The notes beneath the pieces were generated by a model. The model was given only the letters and a program-made list of their open reading frames with translations, was not told the DNA's origin and made no database searches. Positions 23,611 to 35,760 of a stretch of 64,000 bases of DNA are shown in pieces; position 1 is the stretch's first letter; each line of letters begins with the position of its first letter. Made by a program: the position numbers and the translations under genes. The DNA comes from Cryptomeria japonica (taxonomy: Eukaryota; Streptophyta; Pinopsida; Cupressales; Cupressaceae). The DNA lies in assembly GCF_030272615.1 (NCBI RefSeq), contig NC_081412.1, positions 697,248,156-697,312,155 of the forward strand, given 5' to 3'.

Positions 23611-24160
23611 CTAATCCATGATAGCTCTAATCTTTGATGGCTCAACTAAAATCCCATCATCGGAAATAACGTGCCCAAGGTACTTGACCTCTGAATGAAA
23701 GAATGCACACTTTGACAAACTGACATACAACTGTTTGTTCCTCAAACACTGCAAAACTTGTCTCAGGTGCTCCTCATGCTCCTTCTCATTCCGAGAATAT
23801 ATCAATATGTCATCGAGGAACATAATCACAAAATGGTCAAGAAATGTGCGGAATACCCCATTCATGAGGCTCATGAAAACAACTAGAGCATTCGTAAGAC
23901 CAAATGAAACCACAGTGAACTCATAGTGGCCATATCTAGTGTGAAATGCAATCTTGTGGATATCACTTTCCACTATTCTCAACTGATGGTATCTTGACTT
24001 CAGATCAATTTTGGAAAATACTTTGGCACCTTGAAGTTGGTCGAATAAATCATCGATCCTGGGCAAGGGATATCAGTTATTGATGGTTACTTTGTTCAAC
24101 TGACGATAATCCATGCATAATCGAAGAGATCTGTCCTTCTTCTTCATGAAGATGACTAGT
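23611..24160 (-). pseudogene. D reverse transcriptase
   Basis: Minus strand. [15 protein letters not shown], then a stop, [28 protein letters not shown] with the first catalytic Asp, SFGLTNA, and FLDDILIYS in place of the usual Y/F-x-DD box (the Asp pair is kept), followed by [17 protein letters not shown]. The domain is nearly complete, with a TAA before the YPLPRIDD region and a further stop at its end. It is clearly the Ty3/Gypsy family. Confidence 0.9.
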
Positions 24161-24993
24161 GCACCCCAAGGGGACACGCTAGGATGAATGTGACCCTTCT
24201 ATAGGAGTTCCTCAAGCTACATCTTGAGCTCATTAAGCTCATTTGTGGTCATCCTATAAGGTGCTCTTGAAACTGGCTCAACTCCTGGTACAAGGTCTAT
24301 ATGAAAGTCAATCTCTCTACGGGGTGGCATTCTAAGTAGCTCTGAAGGAAACACGTCTGAATATCCCTTAAGGATAGGATGGTCATCAATAGATGTTTCC
24401 TTTTCATCCTCTTCCTCTCTATCACTGATGGTGATGGCAAATAACTAACACCCCTTTCGCATGCTCTGCTTAAGCTGCATTGCGGAAATCATACGAAGAG
24501 ACACGGGTCTCTGAATCCCAATGATTGCTATGGGAGAACCATGATGATCCTCACACTCGATCTCTTTTAGGCAGCAATCCATCTTGGCTCTGTGGGCATA
24601 AAGCTAATCCATGCCAAGTATGATGCCATATGATCCAAGTGGTGTAATTCTAAAGTCTACTAAGGTGGTGGTATTGCCAATCTGAAGCTGACATGCCCTA
24701 ACCTCTGATTCCACTGACACTCTAGCCCCTGAAGCTAACTCCACTTACCAACTGACATGTTGTCTAATTGCCACTAGCCCACAATGCTCCATAACCAATG
24801 GAGATATAAAGGAGTTAGTAGCTCCTGAATCAAATAATATAGATACACTGCTACCTTTGATCATACCTGCAGCCTCAATGACTATGGCCTGGTGCTCTGC
24901 TTGGCGGTTGTCAACTACTATGAAGACTCTATGGGACTTGCCCATAGCTCCAACTATAGGCTCTGATGCTGCCATCCTCTGATTTCCTGCCAT
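24161..24993 (-). pseudogene. D aspartic protease and linker
   Basis: Minus strand. SVSILFDSGATNSFIS around 24840 carries the retropepsin DSGA active-site motif. It is followed by a stop after VSW and a long linker with several stops leading to the reverse transcriptase (LVPGVEPVSRAPYRM near 24290 is the usual Gypsy junction). It would cut the gag-pol polyprotein. Confidence 0.82.
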
Positions 24994-26304
24994 CTAACCT
25001 AGAGGACACTCTCTCACCATGTACCCCATGGCTCCACATGTGAAACACGCACCGCGTGCCTGAAACTAGAAGCCCTGAGGCCTAGAGAAAGGCTGTCTCC
25101 CTGTCCTACTAGAACCACTGTACCCACCCCTGGAGGACTGCTAAGTCCTCGCCAGAGGTGTGTAAGGAACCTAGGATCACTGATCTCACCTCTAGCCCTA
25201 AGACTGCTATTTCTTGGGCTTTGCACCCTACTGACTCTACGGAGGCCCCTACCTTTGGTTCTGCTGTGACTGTTGCGGAGGAGGGGGTTTGGAGAACTCC
25301 AATGTGTGCCTGTTATTACCCTTCCAATGGGGTTTTTGAAACCCGTATGTCTAGGGTATAGGGTTTCAGTTCTAGAACTGATCCCTTGTATCCTATGGCC
25401 TAACCTGAATCTCCTCTGCTATCAAGGCCTTCTCCATGGCAACCTGAAGGCTCCCTGGAGCGGACATCCTCACTAGTCCTGCTATGTTGGCATTCAACCC
25501 TCTGATAAAATGGTTGATGAGAAGCTTCTCATCTTTCAGGTAGTCCACGTATGGCAAGAGCTCGAAGAAATTGCTCTCCTACTGGGTCACTAAGAGACCC
25601 TTCTACTGGAGGTCATGGAACTCATCTATTATATGCTGTCTGTAATGCTCTGACAAGTACCTCTCCTTGAACCTCTCTATAAAATTCTCCCATGTGATGG
25701 TATCTGCAACTAAACCACACTTGTATTCCTCCTGTCTCTACCATGTGGAGGTTGTTCCTCTCAATAGGTGGACTACTACATGTGCCTTTAGATTGCTCTC
25801 GTAGGAGCACAATGCAAAGCACCTATCCAGGCTCAAAAGCCAAGCCTCAGCTTCTACCCCATTGGTAGATCCCCCAAAAGATGGTGGCTAGAGGTGCATA
25901 ACCTTTCTGATTAGATCCCCTAGATCCCGACATGATCTCTTATGATACACTAGCTCTGCTACTAGAGGTGGTCTTGGTAGGTGAACAAACTCAGGCTCAT
26001 GCTTAGCCTAACTCTCTATGGGATTAGGAGGTGGACTCCTACTCTATTCCCTATCTGTCGATCTATGGTTCCCTGAGTTTTGGTTTTCAACATGATGATC
26101 CCCTACTCAAAGCCTATCTTGGACTATACCAATCAGGTTCTGGAGTGCTAATAAGATGTCTTGGTTTGGGTCAACTGGTCGTTTGGGAGGAGCCTCTGGG
26201 TTCCTTTCTGGAGCCGATTCCTCCCTATCGACCTCTTCGCATGCCATGCATACACGCCTAGGACCCCTCCCCCGCTTGCGAGCTTGTTGTGGAGTCGGAG
26301 GCAT
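24994..26304 (-). pseudogene. gag: D gag with degenerate zinc knuckle
   Basis: Minus strand, starting at ATG 26304 about 160 bp inside the primer site (MPPTPQQARKRGRG). A Gypsy gag core is readable in pieces: VEAEAWL, FERFKERYLSEHYRQ-like, and HFIRGLN. The knuckle at 25006-25047 is CFTCGAMGYMVREC, with Tyr in place of the invariant His. More than ten stops, mostly TAG and TAA at former Gln codons, make it a pseudogene. Confidence 0.8.
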
Positions 26305-26461
26305 CCTTATGAGGAAATAAAATAAAATGAATTAAATAAATAATTTGTCAGAGAAATATTTAATTAATTAAAATTAAATATAATAAAAGTAAATATAATA
26401 TAATTAATTAAATAATTAAAGCGAAACGTAATGGAGAAAGGTTCCTAGTGTTGGAAACCTT

Positions 26462-26473
26462 GCTCTGACACCA
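26462..26473 (-). other. Primer-binding site of D
   Basis: TGGTGTCAGAGC on the minus strand, three bases inside the LTR. It is one base from the initiator tRNA-Met site TGGTATCAGAGC. Confidence 0.8.
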
Positions 26474-26476
26474 AAA

Positions 26477-27721
26477 TGTCATGCCCAAACTTTTGGGCAC
26501 AAACGGAATAAATTTTTTTTAAACATGTCCTAATAAAACTAAGTTTGCTAAAATAATGCAGTATCAAGTCTTGTCTTAACTACGTTTGAATTCTTCTTTA
26601 GCTAAAGTTAATTTAAACAACTATATCAAGTAAGCGAAATAATCTAAATTACATGCGGAAAATTAACTCTTCAAAGGATTTATTATTAACTCATCAATTA
26701 ATAAATAATAAATTCATTTAAGCAAAAACCCCTAAATTAATTGACAAGAGATATTATTAATTTCAATTAATCTTTTTAATCATTGTAGGAATTAATTAAA
26801 TTAACTCTAGCAATTGGATTTTTAAATCCCATGATTTATTATAACATTAATTATAATGTGTTTAAAATTTGACTAAAGGGCTAAATAAATCCATAATAAA
26901 AATCGCCCTATAAAGTTTAATCTTGACAAGCCTAAATTTAGGTGGACTACAATAATCCCCCTATAGCCAATTATCTTACAAGGGGAATCGTTATAATTTC
27001 CTAAAATATAAAACTTCAAAAATAATTAAAATTTAAACCGTTATAATTTCCTAAAATATAAAACTTCAAAAATAATTAAAATTTAAACATCATATTCGAG
27101 TATACCCATATGTTTATATAAAACATTTATAAAATTTAAATACATAATAAAATAATTAATCTAAAATTAGACTTATACATTCGTATATATAATCATATGT
27201 AATGTAAAACTTCATATGTAAGATATAATGAGTCACGACAAATAATATATATATTATTTGTCTAGTTTAAATATCTATGGGGATTCCCTATTCAAAATTC
27301 GAATAGGGTTTCCCCCCTTTTTTTAATTTCAAAACCAAAATAATTAAATAACAATGATAACCTAATTTTTTTATTATAAACTTAACCCCTTCATTTTTTT
27401 TAATCTTTCTTTTAAAATTCCAAAACTACCCTAACCCGAACCGGGTTAGGGTTTTATTGTTTTGCGCAGGGAGGAGGTCAAAGGCAAATGGCAGAGGAGG
27501 GCGGCCATAGGGTTTCGTTGTTGGTGCGGCGATGGGGGAGAAAGCCTTGGGGGCTCCTCGCAGGGACGGCCGTAGCCGAGCCTACGGGTCACGGCCCACA
27601 CATGCAGCCTTGGCCGCCGCTATGGCATGCGGCCTGCAACCCGGCTGCTGTCGTCATTGTGGGGCGCCGCCCACAAGGGGGGCCAAAGCCACCCCGATTG
27701 TGTGTTGCGGCCCATAGTGGC
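26477..27721 (-). repeat. 5' LTR of D (right copy), inner part before B
   Basis: It begins TGTCATGCCC at the primer side and is cut at 27721 by B (GTGGC at 27717-27721 repeated at 48798-48802). It contains the 1.1 kb missing from the left LTR, including a local tandem duplication of about 60 bp near 26988-27090 (two copies of 'cgttataatttcctaaaata'), and a GC-rich segment at 27465-27720 whose ORFs are not supported as genes. Confidence 0.85.
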
Positions 27722-28520
27722 TGTTACGATTCCCACAAATACTGAGAGGGGGGGGGTGAACCAATATCTAACCGGTGAATTGAATTTCTTAACTCAAAAC
27801 ATGTAGAACATATTATAACAGTGTACCGGTATGCAAGAAATAATGCAATCAATAGAATTAAAAGAAACCACATGAAAAACACACCATAACATAATGATTC
27901 AATAAGGAAACCCAGTGTGGGAAAAACCTTGGTGGGATTTGTGACCCACAATATTCACTTACTAGCCAATAATAGAATATTACTGCTACAAGAGGGGCCT
28001 GCACATGCAGGAAGGCCAACTGCCTAGAGCTCACTGCTCAATGGGAAGTCTCACTGACTTACAATGATGGATTATATAAATCCAGTATCTTGTACTGCTT
28101 CAAAATAGCATCTATAATGCCAGATCTAGTACCGGTTTCTGCTCTGCTTCTTACATAAACCCTTAACTTATAATTCACATAATAGGTCTGCCTTGTTTCG
28201 CTTAAATATAATCTTCTCACTTACTTACAAATGTTCTACAATGATCTCTCTTATATAAGATTCATTTTACAATGATGCCAAGTCAGCTTACAAAGATTTT
28301 ACAATAATAAACAAAATATAATATAACAAAAATCATGTCGGCCTCTGTGTCGGTATGCTTCATTTCTCTGCCGGAGTCGGTGGTCTGAGTGTCGATGTAG
28401 AGTCTGATCTTGCTAGTGCCGGTGTAATGCCTTGCCGATGCCATAGGATTGTAAGGTTTCCATTAATGACAAAACCTTTAATCACCTACAAAATCTCATT
28501 GGAGTGTGCATATGGCAACA
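27722..28520 (-). repeat. 3' LTR of B (799 bp)
   Basis: In plus orientation it runs from TGTTACGATTCCC to ATATGGCAACA. It matches 40205-40303 and 48116-48797. A TATA box (TATATAAGA, minus) lies at 28249-28257. The G run near its edge has 9 bases (27748-27756) against 16 in the other LTR. Confidence 0.88.
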
Positions 28521-28550
28521 ATCTCCCCCTTTGGCATTGATGGCAACACT
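28521..28550 (-). other. Polypurine tract of B in a 30-bp block identical to A
   Basis: The minus strand reads ...CCAAAGGGGGAGAT directly before the LTR. The 30 bp are identical to 13595-13624 of A. A second, similar GGGGGAG run with flanking likeness lies at about 28661-28690. Confidence 0.8.
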
Positions 28551-28775
28551 CATGAGAAAATTCAAAAGTGTATCCAAAACTTGTAATCCAAAAATGTTTC
28601 CAAAAGTATAAGAGCTCCCCTTGAGCAGATAAGTCTTCTGTTGGTTATTTTCTCATTCTACTACTCCCCCTTTGGCATCAATGACAAAGGTTGCCAAGAT
28701 GTTAGTAGAGTTGTAGTCTCACTCAACCTTGTAATTGGGTGGTTACAATTTGAAAAAGATCTGCCAAAATCAAGT

Positions 28776-31700
28776 TTATACTTTCCATAAACTTCTTGCT
28801 GTCCTTATTGTTGTCTCTGTTCTTTGAATTGTACCGGTGAGGTGCTCCATATGCTTTGTCGGTGTTCTCTGTCCCTGTACTAGTGCCTTAGATATTTCCT
28901 TCTTTAATGATGCTAGATAGTCCAATCTTGGACTTAGTCTTAGTCTCAAATGCTTTTCCTTATTTACTATTCTCTCCTTTTCTCTTTCTAACTTAAGTAA
29001 TTCTTCCATAAAAATTGTTATACTTTGCTCAAAAACTGATAATGTATCAGGTGAGTTAACAAAATTGTCTGCAAGTTTATTGATTTCATCCTATACCTTG
29101 CTCATTTTCTTATATATGTCTACTGTCAAAAAATTTGTCTTGCAAGTATCTTTGTACAAAGTTTCAAATTCCTTTAGTAAGTTACATAGTTCCGGTAGAA
29201 GTGTGTCAAATTCCCTAGTACACTTCTTTATCTTATCTTCAAAGAATTTTTGCTTTTCAATTTCTACCTTATCCTTCAATGTTTCTTCCTTTATTTGCTC
29301 AATAGTCACCATGTTCTCGGTGATGTATTTACACAAAGTATCAAGTTGTCTTAAAGAATCCTTATTGTCTATGTTACAGTTAGGAGCTATTACCTTCAAA
29401 ATTGGGATTGTGTCATCTATAGCTTTATAAGCCTGTGAACTACAATATGTTATCTTTTTGATGGAGTCCAAAAGTACTTTAGTTACATTTGTTGATTTGT
29501 AACCTGTTGAGGAGGAACCAACATTCTAAATTCCGCCGGTGGAGGAAGTAACCAAGCTTGCAGTGACCTTTGGTAGGTTAGTCTATGTTTCCATTTCTTT
29601 AAGCAATGGTTTTTGATCTTCTCCTATTGCTGGTGGCATTGTTTCCATGTGAACCTGTTCCTATTTTAGAGCCTGTTGCTTTGCTTGTCTCTCTATTTGT
29701 TGCTCTATTTTAGTCTCAGTCTGAGTCTCTAACTGTTGCTCTATGTTATCAACTTCAACTTTCCTTTCAGTATTGTCAATGCTATCAGTTGCCGATGGCT
29801 CACTAGCCATATCTGTCTTGCCGGTTGTTTCTTTGTCTATCACAATGTTGACCTTTTGTGTATCAACATCAACTATGTATAGTACCTCAGGATTAGGATT
29901 TGTATCCTCTATGTCCATACTCTCATCTGCCAGTTGATCTTCAGTAGTTGTTACCGGTGATGTAATTTGAGGCGGTGGGGATAAGTTATCTTTTACTTTG
30001 ATGCTCAGAGGTCCACCAACCTTTCCTTTTCCTTTGTCTCTCTCCTTCTGGTATACCTTTATTGGTTTGGGGTTCCTGTACTCTTCCTATTTTTCTTTCT
30101 CAACAATAAATATGTCCCATGCATTTTCTGTTTCCTCTGTTACTTCATTCACTCTTCCAACAATTAATGTAATATGCCGGTGTGTAATAGAGAATACTAA
30201 CCGGTTGGCTTCTACAATTAAGTCATCTATCTTCTTAGGTGAGTTTACTGGATAAACAACTGTAAAGCGGAAAAATCGAACCCTAGGTGTTCCCTCCACT
30301 CCACTCCAACGAGAGAGAAAGGAGGGTCACTAGGGTTGACGGTTTTCACTTGGGAGAGACTTTACATTCAAAAGAGGGGTTGAAACTCACAAGATCCAAT
30401 CCCACACAATGCAAGATTGAATTCTAAATGATTTTCAAGGGTTAAGACATCAAGGATACCCTCTTTTGTAAAGAAAGTAGATAGAATGATTGAACTAGGA
30501 ATGCATGTAAAGTAAGAAAGATTCGATTATAAATAGAGATGGGGACATAGGATGAAGCTACGGACCTGGAATTAGTAGTAAAATGTCGAGACGATGCTGT
30601 TCTGCAAATTTGAGCGAAAGTTGACGGGACGATGGCGCCCGGAGTGCACACGGTCCTCCGAAAAATCCGCGAAACGAAGGGGGATTTGTTCGTCTCTGCA
30701 CAAGGATTCCAGATCTTCAATTACAGCCGCGTACCTGCAACCTACACACAGAAAAGAGAGGACAATTGGGGGGTTAGGGATTAGGGGTTTTCCTTTAGGT
30801 CAAACCCCGGTTTTGGAATTAACCAAGAAATGAGAATGCTGTAAATGTAAATGTTTGTAATGTAAACAAGTACTGATACCTTGTTGTAAGAATGTTTGTA
30901 TTCTTACATGCGAAGGTGTAATGAATGTTGTATGTTATATGTTGTAAGTGATCTCCTCTTCAATGGTTGAATCCTTGTCTTTGAATGCAACATCTAGCCT
31001 TGAATGGAGACTTAGAATACTCAATGGCTTGAAGGAATGCTTGAATGTTTGAATATTTGAACATCGCTTCGGCGTCTTGCTCTTGCTTTTTTTTCCTTCC
31101 TTTTTCCTCCTCTCTTTCTAGGAGAGGAAAAGTAGTTTATATACTTGTCAATTAGGGTTAGGAGACTGATTTTTCTGACCTTAGGCCGACGTAGAAGCAT
31201 CATTTTCCGAATTGCAAACTTAAAGACCCGATGCCCAACAAGAGACCGGACCCAAAATAGGGCCAGGGAACAAGGCGCTGGGTGCCATGGTCTCACCTCC
31301 CGGGACAACAGGGTGCAAGGAAGGATCAGGCCAAGGTGCAGAAATATGCAGTTTTTGATGTCGTAAACAGGTTTCGGGGTCTCCATTCAGGTTCAACGTT
31401 GCACCGCCATCGTGAAGACCCAAATGCAGTCAAAATTGCAAGTGTCACAATTTTAGGACGCTACAACAACAAGTAACTTTTCAATTTTGATTTTCTTATC
31501 AAGCTCTACAACAACTTGTCTTCTTGCTTCCATTCTTTTGAACAATTTATCTGGTATATCATCTATTACTTCCATTAAGAACTTCTTATAGATGTCCATG
31601 TGTAAAATAACACTGTTTTCAACTTGTTCTTTGTCATCTGCTGGCAATGTATCATAGACCTTTCCTATGTTTTTGAGTTTCCCTTCCTCTATGATTTCAT

Positions 31701-33222
31701 ATAGCAATTTGTCAAGAGGAGCCATGTTTTGTTTAGTCTTCTTCTTTGGTGTCAACTTTTTCTTTGGTGTTGTCTTTCTAATCGGAGACCTCACTGCCTA
31801 TTGTTTTTGTCTAGTCCTTCTAGGCAAAGGTGTGGATGCCGGTGAAGGATCCCTTTTCCTTACAACTCTTTTGAAAGTTGCAGGCATGTCACTTTCTGAA
31901 GAAGTAGCTACCGGTGATAGGTGAGTGTCAGGCTATAGAGTTCCTAACTCATCCTCAGTGATACCAGTTTTTTTTAATACATCTTCTTTAATAGCCTTAT
32001 CTTGTCTAGAACCTCTTCTCACAACTGCTTCAACCTTTTTCACTCTCTTCTTAGATTGAATTTGTTTTTCTATGGTCTCAGGACTACCAAATACTTCTTC
32101 CTTTGGTTCATTTGGTGCTTCCAGAAGTGCTTTAGTATAAGTTTCAATTATATGATCATCAGTCTCATAACCCATCTCTATTACCCAAATTGTTCTTGGG
32201 ATGACTGCTTCCATCCAGATCTCATCCTTTTTTATTACAAAATATATATCATCCTTGTATTTGTTGATAATTTTCTATGATATTCTGATTCTTTTGTTCA
32301 TCCTAACCTTTAGTGCTTGAAAATAGTCATGAATGTTCTTTTCTTTGTTTTCACCCATGTTGTTGAATAGGTCTATTAACTGTTTTCCTACTAGTATGTC
32401 AAATCCAAGATTCTTACTACCTATACCGGGAACCTGTTTGGTTATGTGTAGCATCAAGCATACAAGTAGATTTCCAAATCTAAAGGTTCCTTTCTTATCC
32501 TTCTTGATTTTGTCTAGGTTATCAATCAACTCATCTTTTAACCATTCACATACATCAATTTTTACATTGTCTTTAACCATGTCATAAGAACTTTTAATGC
32601 ATAAACTGGAAACTGAGTTAAGTCTATTTGCATGAGTTGCTGTGTACCCTAAAATCATGCTAACAAATCTCACATTTATATAGGTCACATCATTAACTCT
32701 CAGAGACCTTCTGTCTAATGTTGCACCAGTTAAGTTCATTACTAGGTCATTGGAGACCTTCTTAGTCTTGTCTGGTCTATTATCGGTGGGAGGTAACCCT
32801 ATTACTATTTTCACAGCTTCCTTTGTTATTTTGTGTACTGAATCAAGCCAAAAGAATGAACCATGTACCCTGCTTAAAACTATCCTAATCACCTCCTTGG
32901 GAAATTTAGGAATGCAGAGGATTTCATTGAATCCTAGGGTTTCAACAATTTTATGTTCAGGTTTTACATTACCAGAATTATGACATATAACAATCTTATA
33001 CATGCTTTTAATTTCTTCATCTCCTAATTCCTTTATGTTGTAATGAATATATATTCGGGGATCTTCTACGAAAACAACTCCCTTTGGAATTTGGGAAAAA
33101 GCACCTACATTGTCATCTTTCTTAGCTACCTCGGGAACTAGCTGAAATACGGGCCTAGGGCATTTTATAACCTTGACTACTATAGGGTTTGCTATGAATT
33201 CAGGTGCAGAGGAGGATGCCAT
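28776..33222 (-). pseudogene. Element B ORF2: 1,079-codon protein of unknown function, split by solo LTR S
   Basis: From ATG 33222 to the stop at 28776, excluding S and one ACAAC, the frame never shifts: 1,079 codons with several in-frame stops (for example after RMNKRIRIS, after TEDELGTL, and before EINKLADNF). N-terminal domain, residues 1-315: IRIVLSRVHG, ITKEAVKIVIGLP, a Ser/Asn-rich turn LNSVSSLCIKSSYDMVKDN, and TFRFGNLLVCLMLHI. A Lys-rich basic linker follows (TTPKKKLTPKKKTKQ), then a Gln/Glu-rich stretch (IEQQLETQTETKIEQQIE) and a long coiled-coil C-terminus. The N-terminal domain is the part best conserved with A. Basic linker plus coiled coil suggests a nucleic-acid-binding structural protein; this is inference. 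Confidence 0.7.
30261..31465 (-). repeat. Solo LTR S (1205 bp) inside B ORF2
   Basis: It begins TGTAAAGCGG, ends GACGCTACA, and is flanked by ACAAC at 30256-30260 and 31466-31470. It is very similar to the H2 LTR (61623-62864). A TATA box on the minus strand at 31136-31143 sets its likely orientation. Removing it with one ACAAC rejoins the B ORF2 frame exactly. Confidence 0.92.
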
Positions 33223-33644
33223 GATGATAAATACCTTTTTCTGCCTTTGGATGGATTGATTGCCGAAGTGCTTTGCCTCTTTGCTCGAAATCCCTTAGCT
33301 CTGTAAATTTCGGGCTCTTCGAATGTTTGAAATCTTGGTGAAGTGAAATGGAGCCAAAACCATAAATTTATAATGCTTATTTGCCATCTACCACATTTAA
33401 TGTATGCCGGTTAAGTAGTCACTTAACATTGTCTGCCGGTATAGAAGTAATTTCCAACTTCTCACCATTAACCGAGGGAATTATAGCATATGTCTCATTG
33501 ATTGCCAAACCCTCAAGAAAAATTTCTTCAATTTCATGAAGAGCTTCTTGTTAGTGGAGTATTACTCTGTCCTGTCGGTGAAGCATCACTTTGTCCTGCC
33601 AGTGAAGTGTTGATTGGTTCTATCGGTGGAGGAGTATTCTCAAC

Positions 33645-34095
33645 TGTGAGATTTTGCCAAGATCAAGGGTACAATGAAAAGTATTAAAATAGAGACAAAA
33701 TAATGACAAGAACAAACTGTATTCTCATCAATATGAAAATGATCAACTGGATTCTCCAATACAATGAATATAGGCCTGCTTATATAGGAAAGGCCATATG
33801 GATGTATGAGCACACAATCATGACATGTGGCTCAATGAGAAACAAGGGTAGGTAAGAAATACTAGGGGTAGGTAGGAGAAATAATATAATATTCCACAAG
33901 AGGTGGATGACCCACCGAATGTGGAGTGTAATAGCAAAATAAGACTACAAAAGGTGGAATTTCTCCTACAAGCTCTATCCCTATGTGCACACTTCCCGAA
34001 GTGTCTCAAATCCAAACTACGAAGAAATGCATTATCCTAAGTTAACTTAAGTAAAGTGTAATAATATCCATAATGAATATTCATTTACACCAACA
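33645..34095 (-). repeat. 3' LTR of F (451 bp)
   Basis: TGTGAGATTTTG to TTTACACCAACA in plus orientation. A TATA box on the minus strand (TATATAAGC, 33778-33786) fits transcription leftwards. A purine-rich CTTAAGGGCGGG (34096-34107, minus) precedes it as polypurine tract. Confidence 0.8.
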
Positions 34096-34399
34096 CCCGC
34101 CCTTAAGTGCAACTTAGGGAAATGAAGCCTTAAGTCAACAATGCAAGATGGGTCCCGACTATTAGGCCATGATAGGTACCCATGTACAATATGCAAATAC
34201 AAGCAAAACCATGAAATGTAATCTCTCACAAATGGAGAAAAGGAGAAAACCCGGTGGGAAAAAACTCCCCCCCAATAGAGAGATGAAAGTACAAAAGACT
34301 CTCAAAGAAGAAGGACAAAACCTCAAAGAGGAGAAAGTCCCCCCCATAAGAGAGGAAGGAGAAGTTAGTTGACCCCCCCTAATGACACATCCCGCACCC

Positions 34400-35760
34400 C
34401 CAAGAGAGCTCGCAACTACTGAAACATACTCTCAGTGAAAGGTTTGGTGAATATGTCTGCAACCTGCTCCACTATAGGGCAATACTGCAAATCAATGACC
34501 TACTCCTAAATGAGCTCTCAGATATAGTGCATATGAATCTTGATGTGTTTGGTCTGCTAGTGCTAGACCGGGTTCTTTGAGATTGCAATAGCACTCTGAT
34601 TGTCACAATGTAGAACTATCGGTCGTGGAGTGGTGAACCCAAACTCTGTGAGAATCTGCTAGAGCCAAACGGTCTCAGTCACTGCATTAATAGTGCCTCG
34701 ATACTCAGCCTAAGTTGAAGAGAGAGCAATAGCATGTTGCTTCTTGCTTTGCCAACAAATGGGGCCTGAACCAAGGTGAAAACTATAACCTGAAGTAGAC
34801 TTACGATCATCAAGATCACTAGCCCAATCAAAGTCTGTGTAACCAACTAGGCAAAGTCTTGTGCTTGCTGCATAGTGAATCCCATAGTGATGTAAACCTT
34901 GGATGTAATGAAGGATGCATTTGGTGGCTTTCCAATGAAGCTCATGTGGTTCCTGGATGAAGCGAGAAACCATGCCAACTGCAGATGAAATATCAGGGCG
35001 TGTATGGGTCAAGTAGATAAGACTACCCACAAGCCGATGATACAAAGTGGCATCAACTAGTGGAGAAGAACAATGAGCCTCAAGCTTGACTCCTGAAAGA
35101 AAGGGAGTCGGTGCAGGCTTACATTCAACCATATGAAAGCATGCAAGTAGATCAAGAGCATACTTGGGCTATGATAGTGTAATCCCAGAAGGTGACTGTG
35201 AAATCTCTATCCCAAGAAAGTAGTGCAAAAGACCCAAGCCAGTCATAGCAAATCTGTCATGCAAAGCAGATTTGACCCTGCTAATGATGGATGCAGTATT
35301 CCCTGTAATGATCAAGTCATCAACATAGAGTACAAGTATCAAGTGAGAGTCATCCTGTCGCAAAATGTAGACACTCAGATCAGAATGACACCTGGTGAAC
35401 CCTGCAGAGAGAAGAAAGAAATCCTTCTTGGCGTACCAAGCCCTGGGGGCCTGCTTAAGGCCATAGAGAGATTTCCTTAGTCTGCAAACCAAAGAAGTAT
35501 CCTGGATGAAACCCTGTGGTTGCTCCATATAAATCTTCTCATCAAGATCACCATGAAGAAAAGAACTCTTCACATCCATCTGATGTACAACCCAACCATG
35601 AGTTGCAGCAATAGCAAGTGTCAAGCGAATGGAGTTCATCTTGGCTACAGGCGCAAAGGTCTGAGTATAGTCAACACCTGCAACCTGAGAGAAACCTTTT
35701 GCAACAAGCCAAGCCTTATATTATCCACACTACCATCCGCAACAAACTTGGTTCGATAGA
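34400..35760 (-). pseudogene. F reverse transcriptase and RNase H
   Basis: Minus strand. The reverse transcriptase (35169-35639 and upstream) has VHQMDVKSSFLHGDLDEKIYM with the first catalytic Asp, [18 protein letters not shown], and an intact LYVDDLIITG catalytic box. After one stop at the end of GITLS, RNase H begins around 34710-35132 with CKPAPTPF, YHRLVGSLIYLTHTRPDI, GYTDFDWASD and KSTSGY. Its last third (HCDNQSAIAI and ADIFTKP regions) is readable but holds many stops. A frameshift near 35640-35700 separates it from integrase. It is one of the best-preserved polymerases here. Confidence 0.88.

Noticed and set aside
27488-27745. GC-rich plus-strand ORF (MAEEGGHR...) that looks gene-like
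   Set aside because: It lies inside D's LTR and runs across the B junction at 27721/27722; the left LTR copy does not keep the frame.
29065-29430. 121-codon plus-strand ORF
   Set aside because: Antisense shadow of B ORF2.
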